Assembly (NCBI RefSeq): GCF_004361695.1
Contig: NZ_SNVW01000012.1
Coordinates: 62,001-126,000 of the forward strand
Source of the DNA: Curtobacterium flaccumfaciens
Lineage (GTDB): Bacteria; Actinomycetota; Actinomycetes; Actinomycetales; Microbacteriaceae
Direction: 5' to 3'
DNA: 64,000 nt
Each line of letters starts with the position of its first letter. The stretch's first letter is position 1. This document shows positions 33,554-42,009 of this stretch, in pieces. The translations under genes and the position numbers were made by a program. The notes below the pieces were generated by a model. The model was not told the origin of the DNA. It did no database searches and saw nothing but the letters and a program-made list of their open reading frames with translations.

Positions 33554-35079
33554 GCAGTGGCTCCGAGCGGTTCGTTGGAGGCGGGGACGATCCGGGCGCG
33601 GAGGTCCGGCGCCGACGGGAACACTCGATCGTAGGGGAACATCGGCCGCTCGATCCTGTGGTGCCCGAGGCGCTCGAGGTCCTGGTCGACGCCGCCCGGC
33701 GTGAGGGCGAGCATCCAGTCGGCGGACATGTCGAACAGCTCCGGTTCGAGGTACCCGATCTTCACGATCACGACGTCGGCCTGCCGCGGTGTGAGGTCGA
33801 GGTCGGTGAAGTCGTGCTCGTGGTGGTACGGCTTCCGGAGCTTCGTGAGGATCGCGAACACGCTGCCGACCTGCAGCACGACCTCGGTCTCGGCGTCGCG
33901 GTCGCCGTGCTTGATCGCGTGCACCCGGCCGGTCATGGTGATCGGACCCGCGTGGACGTCGTCGACCGTCGCACCCGCGGTCACGGTGACGGTCGCGCCC
34001 ACGCCGGCCTCGACCGCGGTCGCCACGGCAGCGGCACCGGGGACGCTCGCGTAGATGACGATCGGCCCGGTCGGGTCCTGGAACTCCGGGCGAGCGAGCA
34101 CCTGGGTGAGCCCCCACGTCATGTCGCCCGAGCCGCCCGCGGTCGGGTTGTCGCCCGAGTCGGAGATGAAGTACGGCTTCGCGGCGCCCGGCGCGAGCGC
34201 GGCGGCGAGGCACTCGTCGAACGAGCCGGTCGGTGCGACGAACACGAAGTCCTCGCGGGCGTCCCAGAACGCCGTCGCGAGCCGCTCGGCCCCGGCGGCC
34301 ACCGCGTCGGCGTCCCACCCGGTGACGACGGTGACGGCGCGGTCCCGCGGCTGGTCCGCCCACGCGTAGCCGACCCAGATCGCGGCGTCGAGCACGCCCT
34401 CGGTCGCCTCGACCTCCGGCACCTGCGCGTAGAGGGACGCCGCGGGCTCGATGCGGGTCGAGGTCTGCTCGCCGGGCAGCAGCACCGGGATCGGGATCCA
34501 CGCCTTGACCGGGCGCTGTGCGCCGACGGGCCGGGTGGTGAGCACGTCGACCAGGTTCCGGACGGCGCGTTCCTTCGTCTCGAGGGCGTCCTCGTGCGGG
34601 GCCATCCGGTAGCAGGTGACGAGGTCGACCTGGTGCGCGAGCTCGGCGGTGACGTTGCCGTGCAGGTCCATCGACGCGGACACGATGACGTCCGGACCGA
34701 TCACGGCGCGGATCCGGCCGAGCAGGTCCGCCTCGGCGTCGTCCAGTCCCTCGACGACCATCGCGCCGTGGATGTCGTACCAGAGCCCGTCCACGTGCTC
34801 TGCCTCGACGATCGACCGCAGCCGCGCGACGATCTCCGACGCGAGCGACTCGTACGACGCCCGGTCGACGATCCCGCCGGGCAGCGCGTGCCCGATGAGC
34901 GCGCCGCGGAAGTCCGCACGCGACGACAGCGGCCCGAGGAAGCCGTACCGGGCCACGACCTCGTCGCCGCGGTCCGGGTGGAACGCCGGCGCGAGGGTCC
35001 GGGTCGGCGTGAAGGTCGACGTCTCGATCGCGAGACCCGCGATGGCGATGACCGGACGACGGGTAAGGGGGTCAGACAC
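33550..35079 (-). CDS. M81 family metallopeptidase (microcystinase C / MlrC-like)
   Basis: 509 aa from the GTG at 35079, full length for M81. Family features: AIAGLAIETSTFTPTRT, YDIHGAMVVEGLDD, SASMDLHGNVTAELAHQVD (likely metal ligands) and a C-terminal domain with DSGDNPTAGGSGD. MlrC hydrolyses linear peptides after microcystin opening; most M81 proteins are uncharacterised. No signal peptide, hence cytoplasmic. Overlaps the ROK regulator by eight bases and cutC by four. Context suggests hydrolysis of an imported peptide conjugate. Confidence 0.88.
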   Translation of the reverse strand: MSDPLTRRPVIAIAGLAIETSTFTPTRTLAPAFHPDRGDEVVARYGFLGPLSSRADFRGALIGHALPGGIVDRASYESLASEIVARLRSIVEAEHVDGLWYDIHGAMVVEGLDDAEADLLGRIRAVIGPDVIVSASMDLHGNVTAELAHQVDLVTCYRMAPHEDALETKERAVRNLVDVLTTRPVGAQRPVKAWIPIPVLLPGEQTSTRIEPAASLYAQVPEVEATEGVLDAAIWVGYAWADQPRDRAVTVVTGWDADAVAAGAERLATAFWDAREDFVFVAPTGSFDECLAAALAPGAAKPYFISDSGDNPTAGGSGDMTWGLTQVLARPEFQDPTGPIVIYASVPGAAAVATAVEAGVGATVTVTAGATVDDVHAGPITMTGRVHAIKHGDRDAETEVVLQVGSVFAILTKLRKPYHHEHDFTDLDLTPRQADVVIVKIGYLEPELFDMSADWMLALTPGGVDQDLERLGHHRIERPMFPYDRVFPSAPDLRARIVPASNEPLGATA

Positions 35080-36268
35080 GGACGCTCCTGTTCCTGGTGG
35101 TGGACTGCGGGATGGGCGCGGACAGTTCCTCGAGCGAGGCGGCGAGGCCCCGCTGCAGGGCGAACTGTCCGGCCCCGACGAGCCCCGCGTCGGCGCCGAG
35201 CGACACCGGCTCGATGGCGAGGTGCTGCGTCATGAGCGGGTGGCAGCTCTCGTAGAGCTGGCTGCGCACGGCGGCGATGAACGGGTCGAGGGTGGAGAGG
35301 ATGCCGCCGAGGTAGACGGCGTCCGGGTTGAAGAAGTTCACGTTGGCGGCGAGCACCTCGCCCAGGTACTTGCCGGCCATCCGCACCGCCCGAGTGGTCT
35401 CCGGGTGCGCGTCCGAGGCGAGCCGGACGACGTCGGCGGTCGAGGACACGTCGACCCCGGCGGTCGACAGGATCCGCACGAGGGCGGCACCGGAGGCCAC
35501 CGTCTCGAGGCACCCGGTGTTGCCGCACGAGCACGGGGTGTCGCCGGCGGCGTCGATCCGGACGTGCGTGATGTCCCCGGCGGCGCCGGTCGAGCCCCGG
35601 TACAGCCGGCCGTCGATGACGATCCCGGCGCCGATCGCCGACCCGGCCTTGATGGTGATGGTCTGCCGTCGGCTCGGGTCCTGCACGGTCTGCTCGCCGG
35701 CGGCCATGCAGTTCGCGTCGTTGTCGACGATCGCCGGCAGGCCGAAGCGCTCGGACAGCCACGAGGCGACGGGGAACCCGTTCCACCCGGGCATCCGGCT
35801 CGGCAGGTCGACGACACCGGCCTCGACGTCGACCGGCCCCGGCAGGCTCAGTCCGACCCCGCGGAGGCCGTCGCGACCACGGTCGTCGGCGAGCCGCTCG
35901 AGCAGGGCGGCCAGTCGCTGCAGGCCGGCGGTCGGACCGTCGGAGAGCGCGAACGGGACGTTCGCGACCGACTCGAGCGCGCCTCCCGGCAGCACGATGC
36001 CGATGCGCGCGTGCCCGCCGCCGACGTCCGCGGCGACCGCGAACTCGTCGGCGCCCCCGATCCGGAGCACCTTGCGGGGGCGACCGCCGGTGGAGACGTC
36101 GGTGCCCTCCTCGGCGAGCAACCCGTGGGACAGCAGCTGGGCGACCACGTGGGACACGGTGGACGGAGCGGCACCGAGCAGGGATGCGATCTCGGTGCGG
36201 CTGGTCGCCTGCCCGGACGCGACCAGTTCGAGGACGCGGGCGCTGAGGTCCGGCACGACTTTCTCCAA
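35072..36268 (-). CDS. ROK family transcriptional regulator (NagC/XylR type)
   Basis: 398 aa. N-terminal winged helix (TSRTEIASLLGAAPSTVSHV) then a ROK sugar-kinase fold with the complete zinc motif CSCGNTGCLET. First gene of the operon ROK-M81-cutC and divergent from the peptide ABC operon. Likely controls both through the intergenic palindrome at 36367. The ligand would be a sugar or amino-sugar derivative. Confidence 0.92.
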   Translation of the reverse strand: MEKVVPDLSARVLELVASGQATSRTEIASLLGAAPSTVSHVVAQLLSHGLLAEEGTDVSTGGRPRKVLRIGGADEFAVAADVGGGHARIGIVLPGGALESVANVPFALSDGPTAGLQRLAALLERLADDRGRDGLRGVGLSLPGPVDVEAGVVDLPSRMPGWNGFPVASWLSERFGLPAIVDNDANCMAAGEQTVQDPSRRQTITIKAGSAIGAGIVIDGRLYRGSTGAAGDITHVRIDAAGDTPCSCGNTGCLETVASGAALVRILSTAGVDVSSTADVVRLASDAHPETTRAVRMAGKYLGEVLAANVNFFNPDAVYLGGILSTLDPFIAAVRSQLYESCHPLMTQHLAIEPVSLGADAGLVGAGQFALQRGLAASLEELSAPIPQSTTRNRSVRV

Positions 36269-36366
36269 TCCGGGCGGAAGGGGATCGGAGGACCCGATCT
36301 GCGGCGAGCCTACGGGGCGGAACAGGCGGTCGACCCTTTCGTCCGATCGGCAGTAACGCAGTTTTT

Positions 36367-36378
36367 ACATCAAGATGT
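36367..36378. promoter_or_regulatory. candidate ROK operator in the divergent region
   Basis: ACATCAAGATGT is a dyad (ACATC-AA-GATGT) inside an AT-rich stretch with flanking GTTTTT and TTGTTTTTCC. It lies 99 bp from the ROK regulator start and 116 bp from the binding-protein start. ROK repressors typically bind AT-rich dyads of this kind. Confidence 0.55.
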
Positions 36379-36493
36379 TTGTTTTTCCAATCGCTTTGGT
36401 CCTTGACTGTCCTCGTGCCTCCGGGCACGTCTCGTGCTCCACCTCCCCGAACCCCCGACGCCGAACCGGCGTGACCGCACAAGGAGACACCGC

Positions 36494-38290
36494 ATGTCCA
36501 AGCCCCGTCGCTGGGCGCTCCTCACCGGAGCGGCGATCGCCGTGAGCGCCCTGCTCGCCGGATGTTCCGGAGGCGGCTCCACCGCGTCCGGTTCCGACTC
36601 CGACGCGATCAACTACGCGCTCCCCGCCAACTTCACGCCGAACTGGATCCTGCCGATCGGCACGGCGGCGCACCTCAACACGAACAACGGCTCGATCGCG
36701 CAGTCCCTCTACGAACCGCTCGTCGCCTACGACGGCTCCACCGGCAAGATCGCGTGGAACAAGGCCGGCTCCGTGGCGACCGACGCCGAGTTCGCCGCGG
36801 ACAGCAAGAGCGTCACGATCACGCTGGGCGACCGGCACTGGTCGGACGGCAAGCCGATCACGAGCCGCGACGTCGCGTTCTGGTTCAACCTCATCAAGGC
36901 GAACAAGGACCAGTGGGGCTCGTACTCCGAGGGCAAGGCGCCGGACAACTGGACGTCGTTCAAGACGGTCGACGACACGCACTTCACGATCACGTTCGAC
37001 AAGGCGTACAACTCCGACTGGATGCTCGCCAACCAGCTGAGCCACATCATCCCGCTGCCGCAGCACGCCTGGGACAAGACGAGCGCGAGTGCGAAGGTCT
37101 CCGACGCCGACGAGACCACCGCCGGTGCGAAGCAGGTGTGGAAGTACCTCAACACCGCGGCCGGCAAGATCTCCGACTACGCCAGCGACGACCTGTGGAA
37201 GACGATCTCCGGCCCCTACGGCGTCAAGTCCTTCACGACCGCCGGCAAGGTCACCCTCGCCGCGAACACGAAGTACGACGGCGGCGAGAAGCCCTCGATC
37301 AAGACCGTGAACCTGCTGCCGTTCACCACGAGTGACGCCGAGGTCAACGCGGTCCGCTCCGGCGAGGTCGACTACGGCTACATCAACGCCACCGACATGG
37401 ACCAGAAGTCGTCCTTCACGGCGAAGGGCTACTCCGTCGAGCCCTGGACCGGTTGGGCGATCACGTACATGCCGTACAACTTCAACAACCCGGACATGGG
37501 CGCCGTCTTCAAGCAGCTGTACGCCCGTCAGGCCGTCCAGATGTCGATCGACCAGAAGTCGCTGTCGAAGGTCGTCTTCAACGGCACCGCCACCTCGACC
37601 TACGGGCCGATCCCGCAGGCGCAGGAGTCCGACTACGTCTCCGACGTGCAGAAGTCGAACCCGTACCCGTTCAGCACGAAGCAGGCCAAGGAACTGCTGA
37701 CCAGCCACGGCTGGACCGAGCAGGGCGGCACGATGGTCTGCACGTCCCCGGGGACCTCCGACAGCCAGTGCGGCGAGGGCGTCGAGCAGGGCACGAAGTT
37801 CACCATGCAGGTGCTCTCGCAGTCCGGCTCGACCGTCACCGACAACATGATGAGCGCGATCCAGTCGTCACTCCAGAAGACCGGCATCGGCTTCACCATC
37901 AAGACCGCCCCGGTCTCGAGCGTGCTGTCGCAGACCCCGACCTGCACCTCGGACGAGGCGAGCTGCAAGTGGGACCTGTCGTTCTTCGGCACCGCGGGCA
38001 GCTGGTACTTCCCGGCGTACCCGACCGGTGAGTCGCTGTTCTCCACCGGCGGTTCGGCGAACTTCGGCAGCTACTCCAACAAGGAGGTCGACGCCCTCAT
38101 CGACGCGACCACCACCTCGCCCGACGCCTCCGCCGTGCAGGACTACAGCGCCGCGGTCGCGAAGGACCTGCCGGTGATCTGGCTGCCCAGCCCGGACTAC
38201 CAGATCTCGGTCGTCAAGAAGGGTCTGACCGGGTTCGACCAGGACTCGCTCGCCAACTTCCACCCCGCCCAGTGGAAGTGGAGCAAGTGA
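36494..38290 (+). CDS. peptide ABC transporter substrate-binding lipoprotein (family 5)
   Basis: 598 aa. Lipobox LLAGC after a short signal; AAGGAG is eight bases before the ATG. Family 5 (OppA/DppA) features: SIAQSLYEPLVAYDGSTGKI, LGDRHWSDGKPITSRDVAFW and LYARQAVQMSIDQKSL. Binds peptides or, in some members, oligosaccharides or glycopeptides. First gene of an operon with two permeases, a fused double ATPase and a ROK kinase. Confidence 0.92.
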   Translation: MSKPRRWALLTGAAIAVSALLAGCSGGGSTASGSDSDAINYALPANFTPNWILPIGTAAHLNTNNGSIAQSLYEPLVAYDGSTGKIAWNKAGSVATDAEFAADSKSVTITLGDRHWSDGKPITSRDVAFWFNLIKANKDQWGSYSEGKAPDNWTSFKTVDDTHFTITFDKAYNSDWMLANQLSHIIPLPQHAWDKTSASAKVSDADETTAGAKQVWKYLNTAAGKISDYASDDLWKTISGPYGVKSFTTAGKVTLAANTKYDGGEKPSIKTVNLLPFTTSDAEVNAVRSGEVDYGYINATDMDQKSSFTAKGYSVEPWTGWAITYMPYNFNNPDMGAVFKQLYARQAVQMSIDQKSLSKVVFNGTATSTYGPIPQAQESDYVSDVQKSNPYPFSTKQAKELLTSHGWTEQGGTMVCTSPGTSDSQCGEGVEQGTKFTMQVLSQSGSTVTDNMMSAIQSSLQKTGIGFTIKTAPVSSVLSQTPTCTSDEASCKWDLSFFGTAGSWYFPAYPTGESLFSTGGSANFGSYSNKEVDALIDATTTSPDASAVQDYSAAVAKDLPVIWLPSPDYQISVVKKGLTGFDQDSLANFHPAQWKWSK

Positions 38291-38305
38291 GTCGCTGACG
38301 CGACC

Positions 38306-38354
38306 GGGCCTGGAGGCGCGGTGCGGGTCCGACCCGCACCGCGCCTCCAGGCCC
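38306..38354. repeat. best full copy of the dispersed palindrome
   Basis: Arms of 24 bases (38306-38329 and 38331-38354) are perfect reverse complements with one base between. Core CTGGAGGCGCGGTGCGGGTC. It lies in the 95-bp gap between the binding-protein and first permease genes, inside an operon, so it may reduce downstream expression rather than end the transcript. Confidence 0.9.
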
Positions 38355-38385
38355 ACTCACCAACCATCCCGACGACGGAAGCCGC

Positions 38386-39345
38386 ATGAACACAGCTCTC
38401 TACCTCACCAGGCGCGTCCTGCAGGCGCTCGCGGTGATCCTCATCGTCACGATCGTCGTGTTCTGCCTGCTGCACGCCCTGCCGGGCGGGCCCGCCCGCG
38501 GTGTCCTCGGCGTCTCCGCGACGCCCGCGCAGATCACGGCCTTCAACCAGGCGCAGGGGCTCGACCAGCCGCTGCCCGTGCAGTACCTCCGGTTCCTCGG
38601 CCGCCTGCTCACCGGCGACCTCGGCACCTCGTACACGCTCAACGAGCCGGTCTCGCAGCTCATCACCGAGCGCCTGCCGAAGACCCTCGTCCTCACCGGG
38701 ATGTCCGCCGTGCTCGGCATCGTCATCGCGATCCCGGTCGGCATGTGGCAGGCGGTCCGCCGCAACGGCGCGGTCGACTACGCCGCCACCGCCCTGGCGT
38801 TCGTCTTCTACTCGACGCCGGCGTTCTTCCTGGGCCTCGTCCTCATCATCGTGTTCAGCCAGCAGCTGCCGTGGCTGCCGTCCCAGGCGCCGAGCGGGAA
38901 CACGCTCGCCGAGGTCTTCCAGGACCCGGCCGGACTCGTCCTGCCCGTCGTCACCGGAGCCCTCGCGATGATCGCCGTGTTCAGCCGGTACATGCGGGCG
39001 TCCACGCTCGAGAACCTGCACGAGGACTACGTGCGCACCGCCCGCGCCGGTGGGGCGTCGACGGCGACGATCCTCCGACGACACGTCTTCCGGAACTCGC
39101 TCACCCCCGTGGTCGCGATGCTCGGCTACTACCTGCCGGTCCTGTTCGGCGGGGCGCTCGTGACCGAGCAGCTGTTCAACTACCCCGGCATGGGGTTGCT
39201 GTTCTGGAACGCGGCGCAGACCTCGGACTACCCGACGCTGCTCGGCTGCGTGCTCGTCATCTCGATCGCGACGGTCGTCGGCACGCTGCTGGCCGACGTC
39301 GCGCAGTCCCTCATCGATCCCCGAGTGAAGGCAGGCCGCGCATGA
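38386..39345 (+). CDS. peptide ABC transporter permease (DppB/OppB type)
   Basis: 319 aa with six membrane helices. The family signature is LPGGPARGVLG, and the EAA-like loop is NLHEDYVRTARAGGASTATI. Its TGA overlaps the ATG of a 20-codon mini-ORF (39342). Forms the channel with the DppC-type permease. Confidence 0.92.
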   Translation: MNTALYLTRRVLQALAVILIVTIVVFCLLHALPGGPARGVLGVSATPAQITAFNQAQGLDQPLPVQYLRFLGRLLTGDLGTSYTLNEPVSQLITERLPKTLVLTGMSAVLGIVIAIPVGMWQAVRRNGAVDYAATALAFVFYSTPAFFLGLVLIIVFSQQLPWLPSQAPSGNTLAEVFQDPAGLVLPVVTGALAMIAVFSRYMRASTLENLHEDYVRTARAGGASTATILRRHVFRNSLTPVVAMLGYYLPVLFGGALVTEQLFNYPGMGLLFWNAAQTSDYPTLLGCVLVISIATVVGTLLADVAQSLIDPRVKAGRA

Positions 39346-39408
39346 CCGCCGCGTCGATCATCGATACCGCGTCCACCCGCGACGTGATGGGAGGCCGCGC
39401 ATGACCGC
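39333..39408. repeat. 17-bp direct repeat bordering a 59-bp duplication
   Basis: AGGCCGCGCATGACCGC occurs at 39333-39349 and again at 39392-39408. Each copy holds an ATGA stop/start junction. The arrangement suggests that a short insertion or duplication separated two permease genes that once overlapped directly. Confidence 0.85.
39342..39404 (+). CDS. 20-aa mini-ORF coupled to both permease genes
   Basis: MTAASIIDTASTRDVMGGRA. Its ATG overlaps the upstream permease stop (ATGA) and its TGA overlaps the downstream ATG (ATGA). It may be a by-product of the 17-bp repeat event that keeps translational coupling intact; a peptide function is not implied. Confidence 0.35.
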   Translation: MTAASIIDTASTRDVMGGRA

Positions 39409-40291
39409 ACAGCTCGCACCCGAAGCACCCGGCGCACCCGTCACCGTCGCGGCGACCGGCTGGAAGCTCGCCGTCCGCCGCTTCCGCCACAACACCCTCG
39501 CGGTGATCGGCCTCGTCGTGATCGTCGTCATCGTCCTGTTCTGCTTCGTCGGCCCGTTCGTGTACCCGACCGACCAGACCCACACGCAGCTGTCCCAGGC
39601 GAACCTCGGCCCGAGCGCCGCGCACTGGTTCGGCACCGACGCGGTCGGCCACGACGTCCTCGGTCGCCTGATGTTCGGCGGCAAGGTGTCGCTCATGGTC
39701 GGGATCGCCGCCGGCGTCCTCGCCACCGTGGTCGGCACCCTGTGGGGCTCCATCGCCGGGTACGTCGGCGGCTGGGTCGACGCCGTCATGATGCGCGTGG
39801 TCGACGCGGGCATCGCGATCCCCGCGCTCTTCATCCTGCTCGTCATCTCCGCGATCACGACACCCGGCGTGTGGGGGCTCATCGTCATCCTCGGCTTCGT
39901 GTCGTGGCTCGTGCCCTCCCGGCTCATCCGCGCCGAGACCCTGACGCTGAAGAACCGCGACTACGTGCTCACCCTGCGCGCGATCGGCGGGTCCCACGCC
40001 CGCGCGATCGGCCGGCACCTGCTGCCGAACTCGGTGTCGACGATCGTCGTCGCGGCGACGTTCCAGGTCGCCGACGCGATCCTCCTCGTCGCCTACGTCT
40101 CCTACCTGGGCCTCGGCGTGCAGGCGCCGGCGACGGACTGGGGCGGCATGCTCTCGGCGGGACTCACCGCCGCGTACTCGGGACGCTGGTGGCTCATCGT
40201 GCCGCCGGGTCTCGCCGTGATCCTCGTCGTCTGCGCGTTCAACGCCGTCGGCGACGGGCTCCGGGACGCCTTCGACGTGAGGGGCCGTTGA
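39401..40291 (+). CDS. peptide ABC transporter permease (DppC/OppC type)
   Basis: 296 aa. N-terminal AVRRFRHNTLAVIGLVVIVV and HWFGTDAVGHDVLGRLMFGG are DppC signatures. EAA-like loop: LKNRDYVLTLRAIGGSHARA. Its stop shares one base with the ATPase start (TGATG). Confidence 0.93.
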   Translation: MTAQLAPEAPGAPVTVAATGWKLAVRRFRHNTLAVIGLVVIVVIVLFCFVGPFVYPTDQTHTQLSQANLGPSAAHWFGTDAVGHDVLGRLMFGGKVSLMVGIAAGVLATVVGTLWGSIAGYVGGWVDAVMMRVVDAGIAIPALFILLVISAITTPGVWGLIVILGFVSWLVPSRLIRAETLTLKNRDYVLTLRAIGGSHARAIGRHLLPNSVSTIVVAATFQVADAILLVAYVSYLGLGVQAPATDWGGMLSAGLTAAYSGRWWLIVPPGLAVILVVCAFNAVGDGLRDAFDVRGR

Positions 40292-42009
40292 TGTCCATCC
40301 TGACCACCACCGACCTCGGGGTCACCTTCCGCACCGAGTCCGGCACCGTCGACGCGGTCCGTGGCGTCACCCTGCACGTCGAGCCGGGCGAGACCCTGGC
40401 GCTCGTCGGGGAGTCCGGTTCCGGCAAGTCCACGGTCGCGCTCGCCGCGATGGGTCTGCTCTCCGGCAACGCGACGGCCACCGGCAGTGCGGTCGTCGAC
40501 GGGCACGAGATCGTCGGCGCCCCGGAGGACTCGCTCCGCGGCCTGCGCGGCAAGACCGTGTCCATGGTCTTCCAGGAGCCCGCGACGGCCCTCGACCCCC
40601 TCACGCGCATCGGTGCGCAGATCGCCGAGGTGGTCCGGAACCACCGGTCGGTCAGCGCCGCTGAAGCCCACACCGAGGCCGTCGAGCTCCTCCGCCGCGT
40701 GGGCATCCCGTCGCCGGAGACCCGTGCGAAGGCGTTCCCGTTCCAGCTCTCCGGAGGCCAGCGGCAGCGTGTCGTCATCGCGATGGCGATCGCGAACTCG
40801 CCGGCGCTCCTCATCGCCGACGAGCCGACGACCGCGCTCGACGTGACGGTGCAGGCCGAGATCCTCGAGCTGCTCCGGAAGCTCGCCGCCGACACCGGCA
40901 CGGGAGTCCTCCTCGTCACCCACAACATGGGCGTCGTGGCGGACTTCGCGGACCGGGTCGCGGTGATGCTGCAGGGCGAGATCGTGGAGACCGGGGGCGT
41001 CGAGGACGTCCTGCTCCGTCCCGAGCACGACTACACGAAGCGGCTCCTCGCCGCAGTGCCGCGGCTGGCCGTCGCCGGTGCGGCCGGTGTCGGCTCCGGT
41101 TCCGCGCCCGCCGCTGGTGCGTCCGCCACGGACCGTGCGTCCGTCGACGGTGCCGTCGACCCGGCCGGGAGGCGCGACTCGCCCCCGGTGGTCGACCTGC
41201 GGGACGTCTCGGTGACGTTCGGGCGCGGGGCGCGCGCCGTTCACGCCCTGAGCGGGATCGACATCGTCGTGCACGCGGGTGAGACCGTCGGCCTGGTCGG
41301 CGAGTCCGGCTCCGGCAAGTCCACCGCGGCGCGGGTCGCGCTCGGCCTCGTCAAGCCGACGTCCGGCAGCGTGCACCTGTTCGGCTCCGACCTCCGCACC
41401 GCGCGGGGCCGCGACCGCCGTGCGCTCCGGTCCGGGATCGGCGTCGTGCTGCAGGACCCCGTGGCGTCGCTCGACGCGCGGATGTCCGTCGCCGAGTGCA
41501 TCGCCGAACCGCTCGCCGTGCACCGTCGGGGGATGTCCTCGGCCGACCGACGCCGACGCATCGACGAGGTCCTCGACGCCGTGCGACTGCCCCGGACCCT
41601 GGCGACGCGTGCGCCGCGGGAGCTCTCCGGTGGGCAGCGGCAGCGGGTCTCGCTCGCCCGCGCGCTCGTGCTCTCGCCGCGGCTGCTCGTCGCCGACGAA
41701 CCGACCAGTGCGCTCGACGTCAGCGTGCAGGAGACCGTCCTCGAGGTCCTCCGCGAGCTGCAGGGCGAGCTCGGGTTCGCGTGCCTGTTCGTGTCCCACG
41801 ACCTCGCCGTCGTGCAGCAGTTCGCCGAGCGCGTCGTCGTGATGCGCCAGGGCGTCGTCGAGGAGCAGGGCACCACCGGCACCACGCTCCTGCACCCCAC
41901 CACGGACTACACCCGGCGGTTGCTGGCGGCGGTCCCCGTCCCCGATCCGATCGTGCAACGGCAGCGCCGGGCCGAGCGGCTCGCGACCCTCGCGGCGGTG
42001 ACCGCGTGA
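40291..42009 (+). CDS. peptide ABC transporter ATP-binding protein, fused double domain (DppD-DppF)
   Basis: 572 aa. Two complete ABC domains in one chain: Walker A GESGSGKST at about residues 40 and 337; signatures LSGGQRQRVVIA and LSGGQRQRVSLA; Walker B LLIADEP and LLVADEP. An Ala/Gly/Ser-rich linker of about 40 residues joins them. Such fusions are common in actinobacteria. Energises the DppB/DppC channel. Stop overlaps the ROK kinase start (GTGA). Confidence 0.93.
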   Translation: MSILTTTDLGVTFRTESGTVDAVRGVTLHVEPGETLALVGESGSGKSTVALAAMGLLSGNATATGSAVVDGHEIVGAPEDSLRGLRGKTVSMVFQEPATALDPLTRIGAQIAEVVRNHRSVSAAEAHTEAVELLRRVGIPSPETRAKAFPFQLSGGQRQRVVIAMAIANSPALLIADEPTTALDVTVQAEILELLRKLAADTGTGVLLVTHNMGVVADFADRVAVMLQGEIVETGGVEDVLLRPEHDYTKRLLAAVPRLAVAGAAGVGSGSAPAAGASATDRASVDGAVDPAGRRDSPPVVDLRDVSVTFGRGARAVHALSGIDIVVHAGETVGLVGESGSGKSTAARVALGLVKPTSGSVHLFGSDLRTARGRDRRALRSGIGVVLQDPVASLDARMSVAECIAEPLAVHRRGMSSADRRRRIDEVLDAVRLPRTLATRAPRELSGGQRQRVSLARALVLSPRLLVADEPTSALDVSVQETVLEVLRELQGELGFACLFVSHDLAVVQQFAERVVVMRQGVVEEQGTTGTTLLHPTTDYTRRLLAAVPVPDPIVQRQRRAERLATLAAVTA

